Assembly (NCBI GenBank): GCA_905221605.1
Contig: CAJNDS010002576.1
Span: 62,001-126,000, forward strand
Source: Symbiodinium natans
Taxonomy: Eukaryota; Sar; Dinophyceae; Suessiales; Symbiodiniaceae
Direction: 5' to 3'
Length of the DNA stretch: 64,000 nt
In this document: positions 58,543 through 64,000 of the stretch, piece after piece
Layout of the letters: the number at the start of each line of letters is the position of its first letter
Position numbering within the stretch: position 1 is the first letter of the stretch
Program-made: the position numbers and the translations under genes
The notes under the pieces: generated by a model
The model's input: the letters and a program-made list of their open reading frames with translations, nothing else
What the model was told of the DNA's origin: nothing
Database searches by the model: none

Positions 58543-60780
58543 GTTTAGGGTTTAGGGTTTAGGGTTTAGGGGCTAGGGTTCAGGGTTTTGGGTTTAGGGT
58601 TTAGGTACCCTGCAAGGAAAAGATCGAGATGTAAAGCAAGAGGGATTTGGTAAACCAGGATGGGACTTGGGGCTTACCAAGCAGCCCCCCCCCCCCTCAA
58701 CAAAAGAATATTCATTTGAGCTAAGATTACGAATACTGAACAGCCTGGACTTTGAGACCTTGGGGGAGCTCCAGGGGGCGATATTGTTATGATCCTGCCT
58801 GCCTGCTTGTGAAACGGCGCAGGACCCAACGACTACACAAGAGCTGTGGGCAAAACCGCGTCTGGGAGAATGCTACTTAAACTCTAGGCCTATAGGAAGG
58901 GCTCCCCAAAAGGAAAGCCCCCTTTAGTTAGGATCTCCCTTGTCAGGGACTCTTCTTGCAATGGCTCCACCCTGTGAGCGACCTCTAGAACACATGCTCA
59001 CTTAATTATCGGAAGGCAACTGACTTAAGGTAGGACGAGTAACTCAGGAAGATTCTTGATACGAAAGGGAGGGTCCCGAAAATAGAAATCAACATGGCGA
59101 AAACAAGATGTTTCGGTTCTAGGGTTTCCTAAGCTTGCACCCTACACACTTAAAAGGTCTTGAGCTCGCTGGCTTTTTTTATTCCGACTTCGGAGTGGGC
59201 TTTTAGGGTTTAGGGTTTGGGGTTTAGGGCTAAAACCTCAACCACGAGCCAAAACAACGTAAGCCCCCCGGAGCCTGAAAACCCCAACAAAACTGTAGCA
59301 GCTAAAACAAAACTAGACCAGACGCAAGAGTAGCCTAGGAATCAGAAGGGTAAATACCCTTCTTGGCTTAAGTTTAGAAAGGAAACCCCCCCCCCCCCCC
59401 CCCCAAAAAAAGGAGTAAGGACCTACTCTGACTCTTAGAAGAAGCTCTGATGTTCAGAGACTTGGGCCCCCGGCCTTGTTATTCTTCAAGAACTCCTCGT
59501 AGTTGGGGAAGTACCTGGGCTTCAAATTAAAGGTTTTAGGGTTGAGGGTTTAGGGTCGCAGGTTGAGGGTGTTAAGGTTCAGGGTTTCAAGGTCCAGGGT
59601 TCAGGGTAGGACAAGTTCAGGCGGGTCGTTCCCGCCCTCCCCGTATCTCGGGTACCTACCCTAAACCCGACACCCTAAACCCTAAACCCTAAACCCTAAA
59701 CCCTAAACCCTAAACCCTAAACCCTCCTACGGAGGGTATACCCCCAAGAGCCGGAGGGGAGGGGCTCTGGGCCGTGTAGGGACCCAGGGTTCTGAACCCT
59801 AAGCTCCTAGACCCTAGACCCTGAACCCTAAACCCTAAACCCTAAACCCTAAACCCTAAACCCTAAACCCTAAACCCTAAACCCTAAACCCTAAACCCTA
59901 AACCCTAAACCCTAAACCCTAAACCCTAGCCCTAAACCCTAAACCCTAAACCCCTACAACCCTAAGCCCTAAGCCCCTAAATCCTAAACCCTTCGCGGAA
60001 GCTTTGGTGTTGGATCTGGGGCCTTCGGGGTCGCAGAGAGTGCATCCGGGTTAAGGTTTAGGGTTGAGGGTTTAGGGTTTAGGGTTTAGGGGTTTAGGGT
60101 TTAGGGTTTAGGGTTTAGGGTTTAGGGTTGAGGGTTTAGGGTTTACGGTTTAGGGTTTGGGTTTGGGGTTTAGGGTTTAGGGTTTAGGGTTCAGCGGAAG
60201 CTAAACAACCTAAACATGCGAGTTTCGGGGTGTAGGGCTTCTGCAAGCGGTCATCCGGACAAATCTGGAGCAAACTTGTGTAGGGGATAGGGTTAGGGGG
60301 ACCCTTGGGGATATAGACCCTTGAATAAGGTCGCTGTTTAAGAGAGTACAGAAGAGGGTTAAGAAGGGTTCCCTTGTAAGGGCCCCCCTTATCCTTCCTA
60401 GGGTGCGGATTCAGCACTAAGAAACAGCAAATGGCACAACCAGGTGGGCGCCGGTGCCTACTCAGATGTGGAGTGGTCTGCACTGCTGCCAATCTGTGTC
60501 AACATCACGACAGGGCAGGTGGCAATGCACAGGCGGTCTGTGCTAACCGCAAGACGAATTTGGCAAAAGCCCTAAACCCTAAACCCTAAACCCTAAGCCC
60601 TAAACCCTAAACCCTAAAACCCTGAACCCCAAACCCTAAGCCCTAAACCCTAAACCTTCAAACCCTGAACCCTAAACCCTGAACCCTAAATCCTAAACTC
60701 CATGCCAACTTCAGTGGAGACCAATCGACTCCTGGTTCCGCACTCTGAGAGCGGACACTGCGGAATAAAAGGATCCTACT
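58543..60780. repeat. Telomere-like repeat region, both orientations
   Basis: TTTAGGG arrays (58543-58607, 60048-60192) alternate with CCCTAAA arrays (59665-59727, 59815-59990, 60571-60700) and many degenerate units such as TTTGGGG and CTTAGGG. Short unique pieces lie between them, including one near 58,610-59,500 with poly-C runs (58,684 and 59,387). No gene recognised. Confidence 0.85.
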
Positions 60781-60781
60781 C

Positions 60782-61068
60782 GGAGGTTCATGGTACTTCT
60801 TAACCAAAATATAAAGGGTTTAGGGTTTAGGGTTTAGGGTTGTACTTATTAACCAAAATATAGCTGTACTTATAACTGTACTTATAACTGTACTTATAAC
60901 TGTACTTATAACTGTACTTATAACTGTACTTATAACTTTACTTATAACTGTACTTATGACTGTAAGTATAACTGTACGTAAAACTGTAACTGTACGGAAA
61001 ACCATATTAGGGCACTTAAGGGGGTTATAAGTACAGGTAGAGTTGGTTAAGAAGTACCATGAACCTCC
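60782..61068. mobile_element. TIR element with 26-bp perfect inverted repeats
   Basis: The arm starting GGAGGTTCATGG (60782-60807) is the exact inverse of 61043-61068. Between them are three TTTAGGG units (60818-60840) and roughly nine copies of a 12-bp unit, CTGTACTTATAA (60864-60977). The minus-strand frame of repeated Ile-Ser-Thr-Val is only the translation of the 12-bp repeat. No transposase. Confidence 0.75.
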
Positions 61069-64000
61069 AAGTAATGGAAACCCCAAACAGGAAACCCCAA
61101 GAATGTAGTAGGGTTGAGGGTTCAGGGTTTAGGGCTAAGGGCTTAGGGTTAGTGTTTAGGGCTTTGGGTTTTGGGTTTCGGGTTTAGAGTTTAGGGCTTA
61201 GGGCTTAGGGTTTAGGGTTTAGGGTTTAGGGTTTAGGGTTTAGGGTTTAGGGTTTAGGGTGATATTTGTCCTGCACCATGTTCTTCTGATTACTTGCTTG
61301 CCAGCAGGATTTGTTTCTTTGGCTTGCGTATGGGCCGCATCATTGTGTATAATACACCTTTCCGCGTAGTTTGAGACCGCTTGAGCCAAACCTTTTATGA
61401 CTTCAAGACCACAATGTATAGCCCAACGCAACGGTTCTGCCGCAATTAGATCAGAAAGTCTACACCAAAGATCACAAGTCACTGAGGCAACCAGGGCTTA
61501 GGGCTCTGCTGCCACCAAGGTGCGAGACCAAACTCGACGGCAGGCCCACGACAGTGGAGGCGGCGCTAGATGCGGCGCTCGCACAGCAGCCCATGGCAGG
61601 TGCTCAATTCTAGTAGCTTCTTGAAGAGGGGAAGAGGAGGGGAAGGGGGACCACTCCGACAGTGTGGGATGCGAGGTGCTTTGCCATCGAATGTGCAGAT
61701 GCCTTTCCTGAGGTGACACTCAGCAGTGCAGGGCTTCAGAAAAGGGACCGAAGCCCCATAAAACCAGGCGCAGTGGTGCTTTTCGGAACTCTGCCACTAC
61801 GAGTACTGCTCTACTAGTACGCCTATAGCAAGAGTGCTTCCGAAATCAGAACCGACGCTCCGGGTTTGTTTCTCCTCTGTCAGCGAATGGGGGATGTCGA
61901 CAAGCAAGGGCTGGAAACTGGCCCGCGTTCCCTTAGGCTTCTGCAGCGACAGGTACACTGCAAGAGCACCAACGAAACCGTGCCGGCAGTTCGAACTCTG
62001 GTTAAACAGAGTCTTCCTGGGGATTGATCAAACTGACGGGCAAAAATCCGACGTCTCTATTTCTCGTCTGTGCCTTCTCGGCTGAACTGCGAGAAGCGGC
62101 CCATAATTTTGAATGAACCCCCACATATCTGCAGCATCACAACACTCCAGCACAGCATCTTGACATGGGTGCTTCCGAAAAGCAAGGGGCCCCGGCTGAA
62201 CACGACGGTTGAGGGTTTAGGGTTTACGGGTTAGGGTTTAGGACGGGGGCCACCAAGAGCGCAGGAAAACCCATGTCAAGGGCCCCACAGCGGGATCGAC
62301 GCACTACATTGTCTTAAACCTCCTAAGATTCAGACCAAAGTCAATGCAGGGTTTTGGGTTTTGGGTTCTTGAGGTGGCTCTAACCCTATGAACCTTTCTC
62401 ATCGACCAGGGCTGGTGTGAAGCCATGCTGCAAACCGCCATACCCAGCAACGTGTTGCGCTGCTATGCACAGGAAGCTGCGTGCAGAAGCCATGAAAGCA
62501 TCGCAAGCAAACGCAGAAATGGCTTGCAGTTCAGAGGGCTACATACCTGGACAATTCTTCACACCTATTGAAAGCTGGGCTCTGGCGAATTGTCATTCAA
62601 ACTGGACGATCATTCAGTAACAGGCCACACGTGAACCTTCCGGCTACCGATGCAAACGTCCTTCTCCTTGGTCTCACGCCGTGACTGGCCCGAAACCCCA
62701 AAACCTCAACCCACACCCTAAGCCCTAAACCCCAAACCCTAAACCCTAAACCCTACACCCTAAACCCTAAACCCTAAACCCTAGACCCTAGACCCTAAAC
62801 CCTAAACCCAAACACGGCTTTGCAGATGAGGGGTGTGTAGGGGTTTGGGCCGGCGTACCCAGCTTTGTGTGGGATTTGTGTTTGGGGTCTAGGGTTTAGG
62901 ATTCAGGGTTTAGGGTTTAGGGTTTAGGGTTAAGGGTTGAGGGTTTGGGGTTTAGGGTTTCGGGTTTAGGGCTTAGGGTTTAGGGTTTAGGGTCGTTTAG
63001 GGTTTAGGGTTTAGGGTTTACGGTTTAGGGTTTAGGGTCTAGGGTCTAGGGGTTAGGATGGAGTCCCATGGAACACGCTCCATCTGGGTTTTTGGGGTTT
63101 TGGGCTTCTCGCAACCCCAAAGCCTCCACAACCCTGCTCCCCTGCCCTCAGCCCGCCGCTTCGACGCCCCAAACCCTTGAACCCTCAAAGCGCGAACCCC
63201 CTAACCCCTGAATCCCCCCTAAACCCTAAACCCTAAACCCGAAACCCTCAACGAATGACTTGAGCGAAGGCTCGTTAGAGTCGCTCAGCATCGAGTTCCA
63301 CGCGCTCTTCACGGTCGCGCCCAGGTCGGTGTCGGGCATGTCCTCATGGGCTTGGGGAGTTCGGTTTGGGGTGGGTCTAGGGTTTAGGGTTTAGGGTTCA
63401 GGGTTCAGGGTTTAGGGTTCAGGGTTTAGGGTTTAGGGTTAGGGTTTGGGGTTTAGGGTTTAGGGTTTCGGGTCTAGGGTTTTGGGGTTTGGGGGTTCGG
63501 GGGATTTGGGGCCTGGCTTTAGGGCTTAGGGCTCGCGGGTGAGGATGTTGGTCCAAGGTGCGTTGCGTGGCGCTAGTTTGCGGTTTAGAGTTCGAAGCCG
63601 GCCCATGTCCTAAACCCTAAACCCTAAACCCTCCACCCTCAACCCTAAACCCTAATGGAGCTGCGTCCGCGGCTGACGGCAAGAAGCGTCTGGACTGTGG
63701 TTCTAGGCCAGAGTGTCTTTTGTGGGGTCCGTGCATAAGACATCTTCCTCTAAAGAGCACATACAAGATCCCACGGTTAGGGTGCACCCTGCCCCTAGAC
63801 CCTAGACCCCAAGCCCGAAATAAACCCTCAACCCCCTGAACTCTCTGTCCCTAGCCACCTCCACAAACCCAAAACCCTAAGCATGCTAAGCCCAAACCCT
63901 ACACACCCTAAGCCCTAAACCCCACCTGCCCCCCCCCCCCCCCGTGCGGCCTTATCCTTCTTCTTCTTCTCCTTCTCCTCCTTGTCATCGGAGCCCGTGA
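61069..64000. repeat. Telomere-like repeat region with short unique islands
   Basis: TTTAGGG arrays at 61,110-61,260, 62,885-63,055 and 63,370-63,490; CCCTAAA arrays at 62,700-62,810, 63,170-63,245 and 63,605-63,655. The islands 61,262-62,200 and 62,260-62,690 hold only short frames with no recognised domain. The last bases enter a CTTCTTCTTCTCC-type pyrimidine run and may begin a coding exon beyond the window. Confidence 0.75.

Noticed and set aside
58543-60192. Regularly spaced short repeats resembling a CRISPR array
   Set aside because: They are contiguous 7-bp telomere-like repeats without unique spacers, and there are no cas genes.
60820-61086. Minus-strand ORF with repeated Ile-Ser-Thr-Val
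   Set aside because: It is the translation of the 12-bp tandem repeat inside the TIR element; no coding evidence.
61368-61390. Minus-strand TTTGGCTCAAG, an 11-base match to the spliced-leader end
   Set aside because: One base shorter than the LTR match, upstream bases do not fit the leader, and an 11-mer is not rare enough in 128 kb of strand to claim a relict leader.

Overview
The window reads as nuclear DNA of a dinoflagellate (Symbiodinium-like). The evidence is: many TTTAGGG/CCCTAAA (plant-type telomere) tracts scattered internally; GC-rich, very long retrotransposon ORFs; a match to the 3' half of the dinoflagellate spliced leader inside one LTR; sparse host genes; and divergent rRNA fragments. 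I see no bacterial operon, CRISPR array or confident tRNA gene.

Layout. 1-17.5 kb is almost gene-free: a TIR element at the left edge, direct duplications (7.7-10.0, 10.4-13.0 and 15.0-15.7 kb) and telomere-like tracts. 17.6-19.3 kb holds two broken large-subunit rRNA pieces. 19.8-26.7 kb carries the few host-like genes: a two-exon coiled-coil protein, an uncertain ORF and an arginine-type ADP-ribosyltransferase interrupted by a C tract. 28,022-44,999 is one complete 16,978-bp Ty3/gypsy-related LTR retrotransposon on the plus strand, with identical 294-bp LTRs and a 4-bp target duplication. A frameshifted ankyrin gene follows (45.3-47.4 kb), then two MITEs, then a 9.75-kb Ty1/copia element on the minus strand (48,791-58,542). 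58.5-64 kb is dominated by telomere-like repeats in both orientations, with one more TIR element.

The gypsy-like element is the most unusual object. Its reverse transcriptase is split and circularly permuted. The thumb/connection half plus RNase H lies upstream of integrase, in ORF2. The fingers/palm half with motifs A to C and the YVDD box lies downstream of integrase, in ORF3. A fourth large ORF, not part of the usual gag-pol set, encodes a Tpt1/KptA-type RNA 2'-phosphotransferase domain, C2H2, RanBP2-type and SWIM zinc fingers, a transmembrane segment and a PLD-type nuclease domain. Consecutive ORFs overlap in alternating frames.

The whole element, LTRs and untranslated parts included, is studded with about 40 or more short hairpins of one architecture: outer stem, a single unpaired G on the 5' side, inner stem, loop. 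Their stem sequences differ but keep pairing. Nine of them share a seven-base loop close to GTGNCCT, and these sit near boundaries between protein modules. Hairpins, a 2'-phosphate-removing enzyme, a nuclease and a permuted enzyme in one element suggest, as a hypothesis only, an RNA break-and-rejoin or cassette-exchange process.

The copia element has a conventional domain order with a DNA-methyltransferase-like module inserted between protease and integrase, and a primer-binding site matching the anticodon arm of initiator tRNA-Met. All reading was by eye. Counts and boundaries of hairpins, duplications and domains are approximate where stated.
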